This document shows positions 40,474 to 49,167 of a stretch of DNA of 64,000 nucleotides, piece by piece. The position numbers and the translations under genes are program-made. The DNA lies in the NCBI RefSeq assembly GCF_963662885.1, contig NZ_OY760059.1:992001-1056000 (forward strand). The letters are read 5' to 3'. The first letter of the stretch is position 1. Every line of letters begins with the position of its first letter. The DNA comes from an uncultured Pseudodesulfovibrio sp. Lineage in GTDB: Bacteria > Desulfobacterota > Desulfovibrionia > Desulfovibrionales > Desulfovibrionaceae. The notes below the pieces were generated by a model, which saw only the letters and a list, made by a program, of their open reading frames with translations, was not told the DNA's origin and searched no databases.

Positions 40474-42345
40474 ATGACCATGAGCACATTGCCTGAAATC
40501 CGAGTGTTGCCTCCGGGGCTCAAGAACCAGATCGCCGCCGGCGAGGTGGTCGAGCGTCCGGCCAGCGTCGTCAAGGAACTGGTCGAGAACGGCCTGGATG
40601 CAGGGGCCACCCGCATCGACGTGACCGTCGAACAGGGCGGTCGTTCGCTTCTGGTGGTCCAGGACAACGGCACGGGCATCCCGGCGGACCAGCTGGAGCT
40701 GGCCGTGACCCGGCACGCCACCAGCAAGATCCGCGACTTCCACGACCTGTCCTCCATCGGCTCCTTCGGGTTTAGGGGCGAGGCGCTGCCATCCATCGCC
40801 TCGGTCTCACGCTTCACCATGACCTCACGCGCCCAGGGGGCGGATGAGGCTTCCTTCATAGAGGTACGAGCAGGCGAGGTCGCGTCCAAGGGACCTGCCG
40901 CCCTAGCCGCAGGTACCCGCGTGGAGGTCCGTGACCTGTTCTCCGCTACCCCGGCACGGCTCAAGTTCCTCAAGACCGAGGCAACAGAGAACCGGCGTTG
41001 CCAGGACGTGCTCATGCGCGTGTCCCTGGCCCATTTGGAGACCGGTTTTTCTCTGACTGTGGGAGGGCGCGAACTCTTCCGCCTGCCGCCGGACCAGACC
41101 CTGGCCGACCGGCTGGCCGCGTTCTGGCCCCCGGCCGTGTGCCAGGGGCTCAAGCCGTTCGATTGCGCGAGGGACGGCTACCGCGCGCATGGCGCGGCCG
41201 GATCGCCCAACACCGCACAGGGACGCGGCGACCGCATTCTGCTCTATGTCAACGGCCGTCCTGTGCAGGACAAGCTCATGCTTTCGGCCGTGCGTCAGGC
41301 GTACAAGGGGATGCTCATTTCCCGAGAGTATCCGCAGATGGTCCTGTTCCTGGACCTGCCGCCCGACGAGGTGGACGTGAACGTGCACCCGGCCAAGCTC
41401 GAAGTCCGCTTCATAGACGAGCGCCGCGTCTTCTCGGCCATCCGTTCCGGCGTGCTTCAGGCTTTGTCCGACCCGGATGGCGAGATCCGGACCGGCTGCT
41501 CCGCACCGGACCCGGACCGTTCCTCCATGCCGTCCTCCTATTCCGGAGCGCCCGCCTACCGCGAATCGGGCATGGGCGGCTCGTCCGAGCCGTCGCGGTC
41601 AACGCACCGGCCCGACGCGTTTCGCGATACGAAATTTTCCACCTACAAGGCGTTTTCCGAAGACCGGACGCGCTCTCTGGACCTGCCCGTGACGCCTCCG
41701 TCGGGCTCGATGGGGTTCGTGTCCGGTGGCCCGTCCGAGCCGTCGCCGCAATTCGCCCGCGAGTCCGGTCCCGAGGCCCTGCGGCCCGCCACATTGGCTG
41801 GCAGCGGCTACACCTATCTCGGCCAGATCGCGGATACCTATCTTGTCTTGCGCCGGGGTTCGGACATGGAGCTGGTTGACCAGCACGCGGCCCACGAGCG
41901 GGTCCTGCTGGCGGCCATGCGCGAGCAGCGCAAGAAGGGCGATTCCCAGCCCCTGGCCCTGGCCCTGGAACTGTCGCTGCACCCCAGTGAGGCCGAGGTC
42001 CTGGCCGACCTGCGTGACGACCTGCGCGCCATGGGCTTCGTCATCGAGATGGACGGTCCGGCCAAGGCTCTGGTCCGGGGCATCCCGCCGACACTTGAAA
42101 CCGGCGAGGCTCGGGAGTATCTCAAGGACGCCCTGGCGGAAAAGGCCAGGGGGCTGGACGACCTGTGGACCATGATGGCCTGCAAGACCGCCATCAAGGC
42201 CAACCAGCCGCTGGCCGTGGACGAGGCCCTTGCCCTGCTGGAAACATGGCTCAAGACGCCTGAACGCGAGTTCTGCCCGCATGGCAGGCCCGTGGTTCTG
42301 CGCTGGACGCCGAACGATCTCGAAAAACTGTTCAAGAGAAAGTGA
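40474..42345 (+). CDS. mutL: DNA mismatch repair protein MutL
   Basis: MutL links mismatch recognition to strand removal. The 623-residue product starts at the ATG at 40474; the longer frame would overlap the end of lptD. The GHKL ATPase part has IAAGEVVERPASVVKELVEN, DNGTGIP and GFRGEALPSI. A Ser/Pro-rich linker covers about 330-430. The C-terminal domain has ACKTAIKANQPL and CPHGRPV, metal-site motifs of endonuclease-type MutL. The main motif DQHA-xx-E-xxxx-E reads DQHAAHERVLLA, where the last Glu is Ala. No ribosome site of note. Confidence 0.95.
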   Translation: MTMSTLPEIRVLPPGLKNQIAAGEVVERPASVVKELVENGLDAGATRIDVTVEQGGRSLLVVQDNGTGIPADQLELAVTRHATSKIRDFHDLSSIGSFGFRGEALPSIASVSRFTMTSRAQGADEASFIEVRAGEVASKGPAALAAGTRVEVRDLFSATPARLKFLKTEATENRRCQDVLMRVSLAHLETGFSLTVGGRELFRLPPDQTLADRLAAFWPPAVCQGLKPFDCARDGYRAHGAAGSPNTAQGRGDRILLYVNGRPVQDKLMLSAVRQAYKGMLISREYPQMVLFLDLPPDEVDVNVHPAKLEVRFIDERRVFSAIRSGVLQALSDPDGEIRTGCSAPDPDRSSMPSSYSGAPAYRESGMGGSSEPSRSTHRPDAFRDTKFSTYKAFSEDRTRSLDLPVTPPSGSMGFVSGGPSEPSPQFARESGPEALRPATLAGSGYTYLGQIADTYLVLRRGSDMELVDQHAAHERVLLAAMREQRKKGDSQPLALALELSLHPSEAEVLADLRDDLRAMGFVIEMDGPAKALVRGIPPTLETGEAREYLKDALAEKARGLDDLWTMMACKTAIKANQPLAVDEALALLETWLKTPEREFCPHGRPVVLRWTPNDLEKLFKRK

Positions 42346-43469
42346 TGATAGACTACAACAAACTCCGCGTACGTATCCGTCTCGACAACCTGCGCCACAA
42401 CTTCCGTTTGTTCACTGAAATCCACGACAACGTCATCCCGGTCATCAAGTCCGACGCCTACGGCCACGGGCTTGTCGAGGTGGCCCGCGCCCTGGAAAAG
42501 GACGGGGCGGACACCTTTGCCGTGGGGTTTGTCCACGAGGCGGCGAAGCTGCGCGAGTCCGGCTGCGACAAACGCATCATGGCCCTGCTCGGCCCCATCA
42601 CCGACGAAGACATCCAGTCCCTCTGGGATCATCAGATCATCACGCCCATCTCCCATTTTTCTCAGCTGAAGCGCGTTCTGGCCGCGGCCGAAAAGAACGG
42701 TCCACTGAATATCGGGCTCAAGTTCGACACTGGCATGCGCCGACTGGGATTCCTGCCCGAGGAAGTGGACGAGGTCACGGTCCTGCTGAAAGGGTCTCCG
42801 GTCACGCCGGTCATGGCCACCTCGCACCTGGCCAGAGCCGATGAGCCGGGCCGGGAAAAGGACGTGGCCCTGCAGGCCAAGCGGTTCCAGGCAGCCCTGG
42901 ACGGGTTGACCCGGGCCGGGTTCTCGGTGGAGGCCAACCTGGCCAATTCCGCGGGCGGCCTGGTCCATGAGAACTGCCGTCAGGATTCCATGCGCCTGGG
43001 CATCAGCCTGTACGGTTGCGACCCCCTGGAAGGCGCGGGCGAAGAACGCCTGCCCGGCAAGCTTTTGCCCGCCATGGAGGTCACGGCTCCGGTCATGCAG
43101 GTTCACCCCCTGAAGCGGGGCGAGTCCATCAGCTACGGCTGGACTTTCACGGCTGAACGCGACTCGGTGGTGGCTATCGTGGGCGTGGGCTACGCCGACA
43201 ATTACAGCCGCGCCCTGTCCAACAAGGGCGAGATGGTCCTGCACGGCAAGCGCGTGCCTATCCGAGGCCGGGTGTGCATGCAGATGACCGCGGTTGACGT
43301 AACCGAGCTTATGAGTGAAGGGATAGAGGTCCTGCCGGGTGACGAGGCCTGGCTGCTGGGCGGCCCGGGCGAGCGTCCCGTGACTCCCGAGGACCTGGCC
43401 GAATGGGGCAACACCATCACCTACGAGGCCTTCTGCCTGCTTGGGCAGAACCGGCGCGAGTACGTGTAG
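42345..43469 (+). CDS. alr: Alanine racemase
   Basis: This PLP enzyme interconverts L- and D-alanine for peptidoglycan. The 374-residue protein overlaps the mutL stop (TGATG), implying translational coupling. The PLP lysine lies in VIKSDAYGHG (usually K-A-D-AYGHG). The barrel contains KFDTGMRRLGF and HLARADEP, and the C-terminal domain has VGVGYADNYSRAL and RGRVCMQM with conserved GRVCM. A GTG three bases earlier is also in frame. Confidence 0.94.
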   Translation: MIDYNKLRVRIRLDNLRHNFRLFTEIHDNVIPVIKSDAYGHGLVEVARALEKDGADTFAVGFVHEAAKLRESGCDKRIMALLGPITDEDIQSLWDHQIITPISHFSQLKRVLAAAEKNGPLNIGLKFDTGMRRLGFLPEEVDEVTVLLKGSPVTPVMATSHLARADEPGREKDVALQAKRFQAALDGLTRAGFSVEANLANSAGGLVHENCRQDSMRLGISLYGCDPLEGAGEERLPGKLLPAMEVTAPVMQVHPLKRGESISYGWTFTAERDSVVAIVGVGYADNYSRALSNKGEMVLHGKRVPIRGRVCMQMTAVDVTELMSEGIEVLPGDEAWLLGGPGERPVTPEDLAEWGNTITYEAFCLLGQNRREYV

Positions 43470-43540
43470 TTTTTATTGGTAACGAACAACGTGAGACCGC
43501 AGGGCGCGTGCGCGCGGACCGGCGGCCGGGGAGCAATGAT

Positions 43541-43762
43541 ATGCCTGCTGTGCAAGACGATGAATGGGTCGTGGCCGAGAGCTATCCCGTCAGGGAGATG
43601 GAAGCCAACGGCGTGACCCCGGAGTGGGTCGAGGGCAAGTGGCTGAACGTGGCCGAGGACATGGCCCTCATTCCGGAGAACAACGTGCGCCTCATCGTGG
43701 AAAACGGTGTCTGCCGCGTGGAGGTCTCCACCTACCTCATGGAGTGCATGCGCGGCTTCTAG
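43541..43762 (+). CDS. Small conserved-looking protein, unknown
   Basis: The product is 73 residues from the ATG at 43541, with GGGGAG upstream; upstream codons in the same frame overlap alr and are rejected. The composition is acidic with Trp (DDEWVVAESYPVREMEANGV, VEGKWLNVAEDMALIPENN). It ends TYLMECMRGF. There is no signal peptide. It lies 71 bp after alr and is closed by a strong terminator, so it belongs to the end of the hldD-alr block. I do not recognise it. Confidence 0.65.
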   Translation: MPAVQDDEWVVAESYPVREMEANGVTPEWVEGKWLNVAEDMALIPENNVRLIVENGVCRVEVSTYLMECMRGF

Positions 43763-43785
43763 CCGTTGCGCGCCAAACAAGTTTC

Positions 43786-43836
43786 AGGCCCGGCCCGAAG
43801 CGCGGAAAAATCCGCGCTCCGGGCCGGGCCTTTTTT
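43786..43836 (+). terminator. Terminator after the alr block
   Basis: A 21-bp stem with one mismatch (43786-43806 with 43811-43831, loop AAAA) followed by six T. Confidence 0.92.
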
Positions 43837-43930
43837 ATGGTGCCGGGGTAAGCCTACCATTTTGTCGGTGGGTGCAGGAGCCGGGACATTGTCCCGGTTT
43901 TGTCCCCCCGTATTTCAGCCATCGACGACC

Positions 43931-43951
43931 AATGTGACGGATTGTCACATT
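43931..43951. promoter_or_regulatory. Perfect inverted repeat, candidate operator
   Basis: AATGTGAC (43931-43938), GGATT, GTCACATT (43944-43951). The arms resemble CRP/FNR-type TGTGA/TCACA half-sites, but the gap between these is 7 rather than 6 bp. It lies in the 478-bp spacer before the sensor kinase; the remainder of the spacer up to 44100 holds no other clear element. Confidence 0.4.
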
Positions 43952-44102
43952 CGGATTTGTCCGTTTCACAAGAAAAAAAGTGCCGGTTTCTTCTCGGCTT
44001 GAAATGTAATATCCATTTGGTATTACGTGATAAAACTGTGCCGATTGGAGCCTGAAGCAAGGGCAGGAACCTGGTGGTTTTTCTTGTCATTTTTGCGCCC
44101 GT

Positions 44103-44157
44103 TTGTCACATAACTGTAACAATAGGAAACATTACAATTCGGTTACGATTGTGTTAC
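44103..44157 (+). promoter_or_regulatory. Pho-box-like 11-bp-phased repeats
   Basis: TTGTCAC-ATAA-CTGTAAC (44103-44120) matches the layout of a PhoB site: two 7-bp repeats, 4-bp gap. Immediately after, ATTAC, GTTAC and GTTAC begin at 44131, 44142 and 44153, again with an 11-bp period but inverted. The array lies 84-138 bp before the kinase gene that heads a phosphate-transport unit. The regulator identity is inferred. Confidence 0.5.
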
Positions 44158-44240
44158 ACAGCGCACGCGTTCGGCGAAAAAGGTACTTGATCTCGTCGAT
44201 CAACAATATAACCGCTGAACGCGCCATCAAGGACGGGGCA

Positions 44241-46034
44241 ATGAAACTGCGCTCTTTTCAGATGCGGATACTGCTGTGGACCTGGGGACTGCTCCTCATG
44301 GCCATGGCCGTGGTCTTCTTCTACTCCACGAGCATCGTGGGCGACGAACTGGTCACCGAAGCGGAGATCCGCACGCGGCACCAGATCGAAGCCATCGAGT
44401 GGCTCATTCAGGACCACTCCCTGTTCGAGTCCGAACAGGACTTCGCGGAGTGGGTGGATGCGCTGGCCTTCAAGCTCAATTCCCGAATCACCTACATCAT
44501 CAACGGCAAGGTCGTGGCCGACTCCGAGGTCCCCTATGCTGATCTGGATTCCTTGGACGACCACAGCCACCGGCCCGAGGTTCTGGCCGCGCTCAAGGAC
44601 GGCTGGGGAGTCAACGTGCGCCACTCCGACACCCTGAACAAGGACATGCTCTATGTGGCCCGTCAGTTCAAGGGCGTGCCCGCGGTGGACGCGGGAGTCC
44701 TGCGCATGGCCGTGCCGTTCTCCCATGTCAGCGCGCGGCTTGATCTGTTGCGTACCAACCTGATCTGGCTTTTCCTGGGCACCCTGGCCGTGGCCGTGCT
44801 CCTGAGCATGATCATGTCCCACAACATGGGCCGCGACATCCGGGCCTTTTCCGAGTTGGCCCGGTCCATCGGGGAGGGCGACTACTCCAAGCGGCTGCGC
44901 GTTCTGCCCGGCGGCGAATTCAAGCCCCTGGCCCAGTCGGTCAATGCCATGGCCCAGTCCATCGAGCGCAACATCGAGCTCATCCAGGACCAGAAGGGCC
45001 AGTTGCAGGCCGTGTTCGGCGGCATGCGCGAGGGCGTGCTCACCCTGGACGCCAACGGGCGCATCGAATCCTTCAACGCGGCCCTGGACGAGATGTTCAA
45101 CCTGCCCTCCTCCACGGTGGGCCGGTCGCCCATCGAGGTCATCCGCCGCTTCGAGATCCAGGACCTGGTGGACCAGATTCTGGCTGATCCCGAGGTCGGC
45201 CCCCGGTCCATTCAGATCGATATCATGGACACGCGGACCGTCGAGGTCACGGCCGAGCGGTTCCTGGACCAGAACGGGGTACGCAAGGTCATCCTGGTCT
45301 TCTACGACGTCACCGAGATGAAGCGCAGCGAGAAGGGGCTGAGGGACTTCGTGGCCAACGCCTCCCACCAGCTGCGCACGCCGCTGACCTCCATCAAGGG
45401 ATATACCGAGACCCTGCTGGACATGCCGCCGGACGACCCCGTGGCTGCGCACAAATTTCTGGAGACCGTACTCAAGAACGCGGATCACATGGACAAGGTC
45501 ATCTCCAGCATGCTGGCACTGGCCAAGTCCGAACAGGCGGGCAAGCGCCTGAAGTTGGTCCCCCTGTCAGGCCGCGAACATCTTTCGCGGGCCATCGACG
45601 ATCTGGCCGTGTGGGCCGCGGAGCGGAGCATCACCTTCCGCACCCGCACCCCGGACGACGAGATGATGGTCATGGGCGAGACCGACGGGCTGCTGCACGT
45701 CTTCCACAACCTGCTCAACAACGCGGTCAAGTATAGCCCCGAGGGGGGGAAGATCACGGTCAGCGCCGAAGACGACGGCGAGTCCATCGTCTTCTGTGTT
45801 GAGGATCAGGGACCGGGCATCTCCAGAGAGCTGTCCACCAAGGTGTTCGAGCGTTTCTACCGCGTGGACGAGAACACCATCGACGGGTCGGGCAGCGCCG
45901 GGCTGGGCCTGGCCATCTGCCGCCGCATCGTCAAGAATCTGGGCGGCGACATCTGGCACGACGGCTACGGCGAGGGTGTGCGGGGCGCGCGCTTCTGCTT
46001 CCGCCTGAACAAGCCGGGGGAAACGGCTCTTTAG
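44241..46034 (+). CDS. PhoR-like sensor histidine kinase
   Basis: The 597-residue product starts at the ATG at 44241 (AAGGA upstream); longer frames run through the Pho-like repeats. A membrane segment at residues 8-28, a periplasmic domain of about 145 residues and a second segment near 172-194 are followed by HAMP and a PAS domain (about 255-360). The HisKA box has the phosphorylated His in NASHQLRTPLTS, and the ATPase has HNLLNNAVKYSPEGG, EDQGPGIS and GSAGLGLAICRRIV. No response regulator is next to it. The following genes are a phosphate permease and a PhoU-like protein, so phosphate sensing is inferred. Confidence 0.88.
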   Translation: MKLRSFQMRILLWTWGLLLMAMAVVFFYSTSIVGDELVTEAEIRTRHQIEAIEWLIQDHSLFESEQDFAEWVDALAFKLNSRITYIINGKVVADSEVPYADLDSLDDHSHRPEVLAALKDGWGVNVRHSDTLNKDMLYVARQFKGVPAVDAGVLRMAVPFSHVSARLDLLRTNLIWLFLGTLAVAVLLSMIMSHNMGRDIRAFSELARSIGEGDYSKRLRVLPGGEFKPLAQSVNAMAQSIERNIELIQDQKGQLQAVFGGMREGVLTLDANGRIESFNAALDEMFNLPSSTVGRSPIEVIRRFEIQDLVDQILADPEVGPRSIQIDIMDTRTVEVTAERFLDQNGVRKVILVFYDVTEMKRSEKGLRDFVANASHQLRTPLTSIKGYTETLLDMPPDDPVAAHKFLETVLKNADHMDKVISSMLALAKSEQAGKRLKLVPLSGREHLSRAIDDLAVWAAERSITFRTRTPDDEMMVMGETDGLLHVFHNLLNNAVKYSPEGGKITVSAEDDGESIVFCVEDQGPGISRELSTKVFERFYRVDENTIDGSGSAGLGLAICRRIVKNLGGDIWHDGYGEGVRGARFCFRLNKPGETAL

Positions 46035-46073
46035 GCAACCTCTAACCAATTCCCTCGGAAGAGGGTCGATACG

Positions 46074-47312
46074 ATGGATATTTACGATCTGTTTCTATAC
46101 ATGTCCGTGGGGGCCGGGTTCCTCATGGCGTTCAACCTGGGGGCCAACGACGTGGCCAACTCCATGGCCTCGGCCGTCGGGGCCAGGGCCATCACAGTCA
46201 AACAGGCCGTGTTCATCGCGGGTATTCTGAACTTCGTGGGCGCGGTCTTTCTGGGCTCCCACGTGACCGCGACCATCAGCAAGGGGATCATCAACCCCGA
46301 GGTCATCTCGGACCCCAAGCTGATCATGATCGGCATGTTCGCCTCCCTGCTGGCGGCCGGGCTGTGGGTGCTGGTGGCAACACTGACCTCGCTACCGGTT
46401 TCGTCCACGCACTCCATCGTCGGGGCCATCACCGGGTTCGGCCTGGTGGCGGGCGGTCCGGACGTGGTCAACTGGCTCAAGATGGGCGGCATCGTCCTGT
46501 CCTGGATCATCTCCCCGTTCTTTGCGGCTGCCATCGCCTATTTCATCTTTACGCACATCCGGCGATATATTCTGTTCCAGCGCCATTTCATACAGCAGGC
46601 CAAGAAGTGGGCACCCATCTGGGTGGCCATCACGCTGTCCATGATCTCCCTGTCGTTTCTGTACAAGACTCCGGCGGGCAAGGCGCTCGGCCTGCATTGG
46701 CTGACCGCGCTGGCCATCGCCGCGGCTTTGTCCTTCGCGGCCTGGGCCGCCGCCCGGCACTTCGTGTCCAAGTTCGTGATGGATGAGGAAGAGGGCGCCG
46801 AAGGCGTGGAACGGGTTTTCCGCAAGATGCAGGTCGGCACGTCCTGTTACGTGGCCCTGTCGCAGGGCGCCAACGACGTGGCCAACGCCATCGGTCCGGT
46901 GGCGGCCATCTACCTCATCGCCAAGGAGCACATGCTGCTGGCCAAGGCCGAGGTACCGTGGCCCATGCTCGTGCTGGGCGGCCTCGGCATCGCGGTGGGT
47001 ATCGCCGTGCTCGGACACAAGGTCATGGCAACCGTGGGCGAAAAAATTACCACACTGACCAACACGCGCGGCTTTGCCGTTGACTTCGGGGCCGCGTCTA
47101 CCGTATTGGTCGCCTCCAATCTCGGCCTGCCGGTTTCCACGACGCACGCCGCCGTTGGCGGCGTAGTCGGTGTTGGCCTGGCGCGCGGGTTTTCGGCCGT
47201 GGACTTCCGGGTCCTGCTGCGCATCGTCGCCTACTGGGTGGCGACCGTTCCCATCGCCGCCCTGACCAGCATCGTTATCTTTGTGCTGCTCAAATGGTTG
47301 TGTTACGGCTAG
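46074..47312 (+). CDS. PiT-family inorganic phosphate transporter
   Basis: The 412-residue membrane protein has the two PiT signature repeats GANDVANSMASAVGARAI (N-terminal half) and QGANDVANAIGPVAAI (C-terminal half). The paired motifs are LPVSSTHSIVGAITGFG and LPVSTTHAAVGGVVGVG. About ten to twelve membrane segments are visible. PiT proteins move phosphate (often as a metal-phosphate) with protons or sodium. It lies 39 bp after the kinase gene and 45 bp before a DUF47 gene, the usual partner. Confidence 0.94.
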   Translation: MDIYDLFLYMSVGAGFLMAFNLGANDVANSMASAVGARAITVKQAVFIAGILNFVGAVFLGSHVTATISKGIINPEVISDPKLIMIGMFASLLAAGLWVLVATLTSLPVSSTHSIVGAITGFGLVAGGPDVVNWLKMGGIVLSWIISPFFAAAIAYFIFTHIRRYILFQRHFIQQAKKWAPIWVAITLSMISLSFLYKTPAGKALGLHWLTALAIAAALSFAAWAAARHFVSKFVMDEEEGAEGVERVFRKMQVGTSCYVALSQGANDVANAIGPVAAIYLIAKEHMLLAKAEVPWPMLVLGGLGIAVGIAVLGHKVMATVGEKITTLTNTRGFAVDFGAASTVLVASNLGLPVSTTHAAVGGVVGVGLARGFSAVDFRVLLRIVAYWVATVPIAALTSIVIFVLLKWLCYG

Positions 47313-47357
47313 GTTACGACTACAACTGCAATAACCCTTTTTAGAAGAGGTCACCAT

Positions 47358-48032
47358 ATGACATTGAAAATTCCCTTCTTCGGTCTGCTTGGCAGGCGTT
47401 CTCCCATGGAGGGCCTGGTCGAACACTACGACAAGATCGCCGAATGCATCGCCGCCATCGACGAATCCCTTGAATGCTACGTGTCCGGCGGAGTGTGTCG
47501 CGAGTTCAAGGAGTTGACCAAGGCCGTGGACGAGATCGAAAACCACGCCGACTCCATCAAGCGCAACATCCGCAATCACCTGCCCAAGGGCTTGTTCATG
47601 GCCGTGGAAAAGCACCTGTTCCTTTCCTACACCAAGAGCCAGGACAACGTTCTGGACGCGGCCCAGGACGCCCTGCACTGGCTGGCCATGCGCCCTGTGG
47701 CCATCCCCGAGGACATCCAGAAGGAGATGATCTATCTCCTGGATTCCGTGGCCAAGTGCACCGTGCTGCTCGGCCCGGCGCTCAAGTCCACCATCGGTCT
47801 GATCAACGGCGAGTCCCTGGACCGCGAAGGCACCAAGGAGTGCTTCCGCAAGGTTCGTCGCGAGCGCGACGAGGTTCGCCGCCGCAAGAACGATCTGCAG
47901 AAGAAAATTTACGACAAGGACATCGACTTCAAGGACATCTACCAGCTCCTGCACTTCGTGGACTGCCTCGACAACATGGGGCACAACACAGAGAACTGCG
48001 CCGAGCTGCTGCGCTCCATGATCGCTCGCTAG
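47358..48032 (+). CDS. DUF47/PhoU-like accessory protein
   Basis: The 224-residue all-helical protein belongs to the DUF47 (TIGR00153, PhoU-related) family: MTLKIPFFGLLGRRSPMEGL, VDEIENHADSIKRNIRNHLPK, then KSQDNVLDAAQDALHWLAMR. These proteins accompany PiT transporters and are thought to control their activity. Acidic pairs on the helices could bind metal clusters as in PhoU. It is the last gene of the kinase-PiT unit and is followed by a terminator. Confidence 0.92.
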   Translation: MTLKIPFFGLLGRRSPMEGLVEHYDKIAECIAAIDESLECYVSGGVCREFKELTKAVDEIENHADSIKRNIRNHLPKGLFMAVEKHLFLSYTKSQDNVLDAAQDALHWLAMRPVAIPEDIQKEMIYLLDSVAKCTVLLGPALKSTIGLINGESLDREGTKECFRKVRRERDEVRRRKNDLQKKIYDKDIDFKDIYQLLHFVDCLDNMGHNTENCAELLRSMIAR

Positions 48033-48066
48033 TCCTCAGGGGCGCACGCCGCCATCCGGTGGAAAC

Positions 48067-48099
48067 AAAAAGGCCCGACGCATTGCGTCGGGCCTTTTC
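48067..48099. terminator. Bidirectional terminator between the phosphate unit and the lipoprotein gene
   Basis: AAAAGGCCCGACGC (48068-48081), loop ATT, GCGTCGGGCCTTTT (48085-48098). A/T runs on both sides make it usable by the converging gene as well. Confidence 0.88.
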
Positions 48100-48126
48100 G
48101 CATTCCTGAACCGCGAATCTCGGCGT

Positions 48127-48585
48127 CTATCGTTTTACCATGGTTACCGTGATCGACAGAGGCGTATCTTCGGGCCAGGACAGGGGATCGATGCGCGCGG
48201 AGCCGGAAAAGAGCACCTGTCCGTTGAGTTGGATGCGCGCCGTGACCGCGTAATGCAGCTGTTTGACGATCTTGTCCGGATCGTACTTCATGACCACTTT
48301 GAAGGGCGGAGCGGCCTTTACCGGGATGAAGGCACTGGTGATCTCATTGTCCTTCGGGTTGAGCTGGGAGATGTTTTCCAGTTCCAGGAACAGGGTGCAG
48401 CCCGGAGGCAGGAGCATGCGTTCCCGATAGGATACCGAGACCTTGAGTGTGGCCCTGGCGTTTGCCGAAGGCTCGGGGGCGGTGGCCGTATTCTGCCTGG
48501 TCGAAGCAGCCGTGCATCCACCAAGCAATGCCAGGATCAGGGCTGCGGCAAGAAGGGCCGGAAAGGTTGGGCGCGTATTCTGCAT
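48127..48585 (-). CDS. YbaY-type lipoprotein
   Basis: The 152-residue product starts at the ATG at 48585 (GGAG 6 bp upstream); the longer frame to 48705 would cross the Fur box and is rejected. The signal ends in a lipobox, LLGGC, with Cys23. The mature domain ATLKVSVSYRERMLLPPGC, LFLELENIS and FKVVMKYDPDKI is typical of the YbaY/YscW family, a small beta-sandwich of outer-membrane lipoproteins with unclear function. The gene is divergent from the TPR/HD-GYP pair across a Fur-box-containing spacer. Confidence 0.85.
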   Translation of the reverse strand: MQNTRPTFPALLAAALILALLGGCTAASTRQNTATAPEPSANARATLKVSVSYRERMLLPPGCTLFLELENISQLNPKDNEITSAFIPVKAAPPFKVVMKYDPDKIVKQLHYAVTARIQLNGQVLFSGSARIDPLSWPEDTPLSITVTMVKR

Positions 48586-48687
48586 GGCTACTCCATGTTT
48601 CCGGCATCCTACGTAATTATCGTTCAGTACGCCAGCCTTGGCGGCCGTTTCCAGGGATGCCGAAAAATAGTGCAGAAAAGTCTTGAA

Positions 48688-48706
48688 ATTGAAAATCGTT
48701 TTCAAT
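48688..48706. promoter_or_regulatory. Fur box
   Basis: ATTGAAAA-TCG-TTTTCAAT is a perfect 8-bp inverted repeat of 19 bp in all. It agrees with the Fur-site type proposed for Desulfovibrio (TGAAAATnATTTTCA, as I recall it). A partial extra half-site TTGAAA lies just to the left. It is 135 bp before the TPR-like gene and 102 bp before the lipoprotein gene, and could control either or both. Confidence 0.7.
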
Positions 48707-48841
48707 ATTGTCCACCCATGTCAACCGCACTGCCCAAATGGTTCATCCGAAATGGCCAAGGTCCAGCTTCAAATTCGGGTCGATGTACCGGCCGGTCCGC
48801 CATCAAGGCGACCGGAAAACATCCAACCCAAGGAGAAGCAA

Positions 48842-49165
48842 ATGAGCAATCTCAAAAAACTCGGCATCCTCAACCGTGAAGGCATGCGCGCCTGCAACGA
48901 AGGCCGTCCCGGTGACGCCCTGTTTCAACTGACCCAGGCCGACAGCATTGCCCGGGCCATGAATTCCCCCCTGCACGAGGCCAAGGTGCGCAACAACATG
49001 GCCCTGGTCTATCAGATGTCCGGAAAATTCGAGGAAGCCCGCGTCAGCTTCCGCATCGCGGCCGGGCGCGCCGTGGAAGGCGCTGGCGAAGGCAATGTCC
49101 TGCACCGGCTGATCATGCGCAACCTTGATTCTCTGATTGTTCAGGCCGAAGGCAGGGCCGCCTAA
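48842..49165 (+). CDS. TPR-like small protein
   Basis: The 107-residue protein has AAGGAG before its ATG. It is helical, with two repeat units that follow the tetratricopeptide pattern: GRPGDALFQLTQADSIARAM, then KVRNNMALVYQMSGKFEEAR. The Ala/Gly/Tyr positions are right, and a closing helix follows. It is cytoplasmic. The gene overlaps nothing and precedes the HD-GYP gene by 2 bp, so both respond to the same upstream Fur-type site. A protein-interaction partner for the HD-GYP protein is a reasonable guess. Confidence 0.8.
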   Translation: MSNLKKLGILNREGMRACNEGRPGDALFQLTQADSIARAMNSPLHEAKVRNNMALVYQMSGKFEEARVSFRIAAGRAVEGAGEGNVLHRLIMRNLDSLIVQAEGRAA

Positions 49166-49167
49166 TC

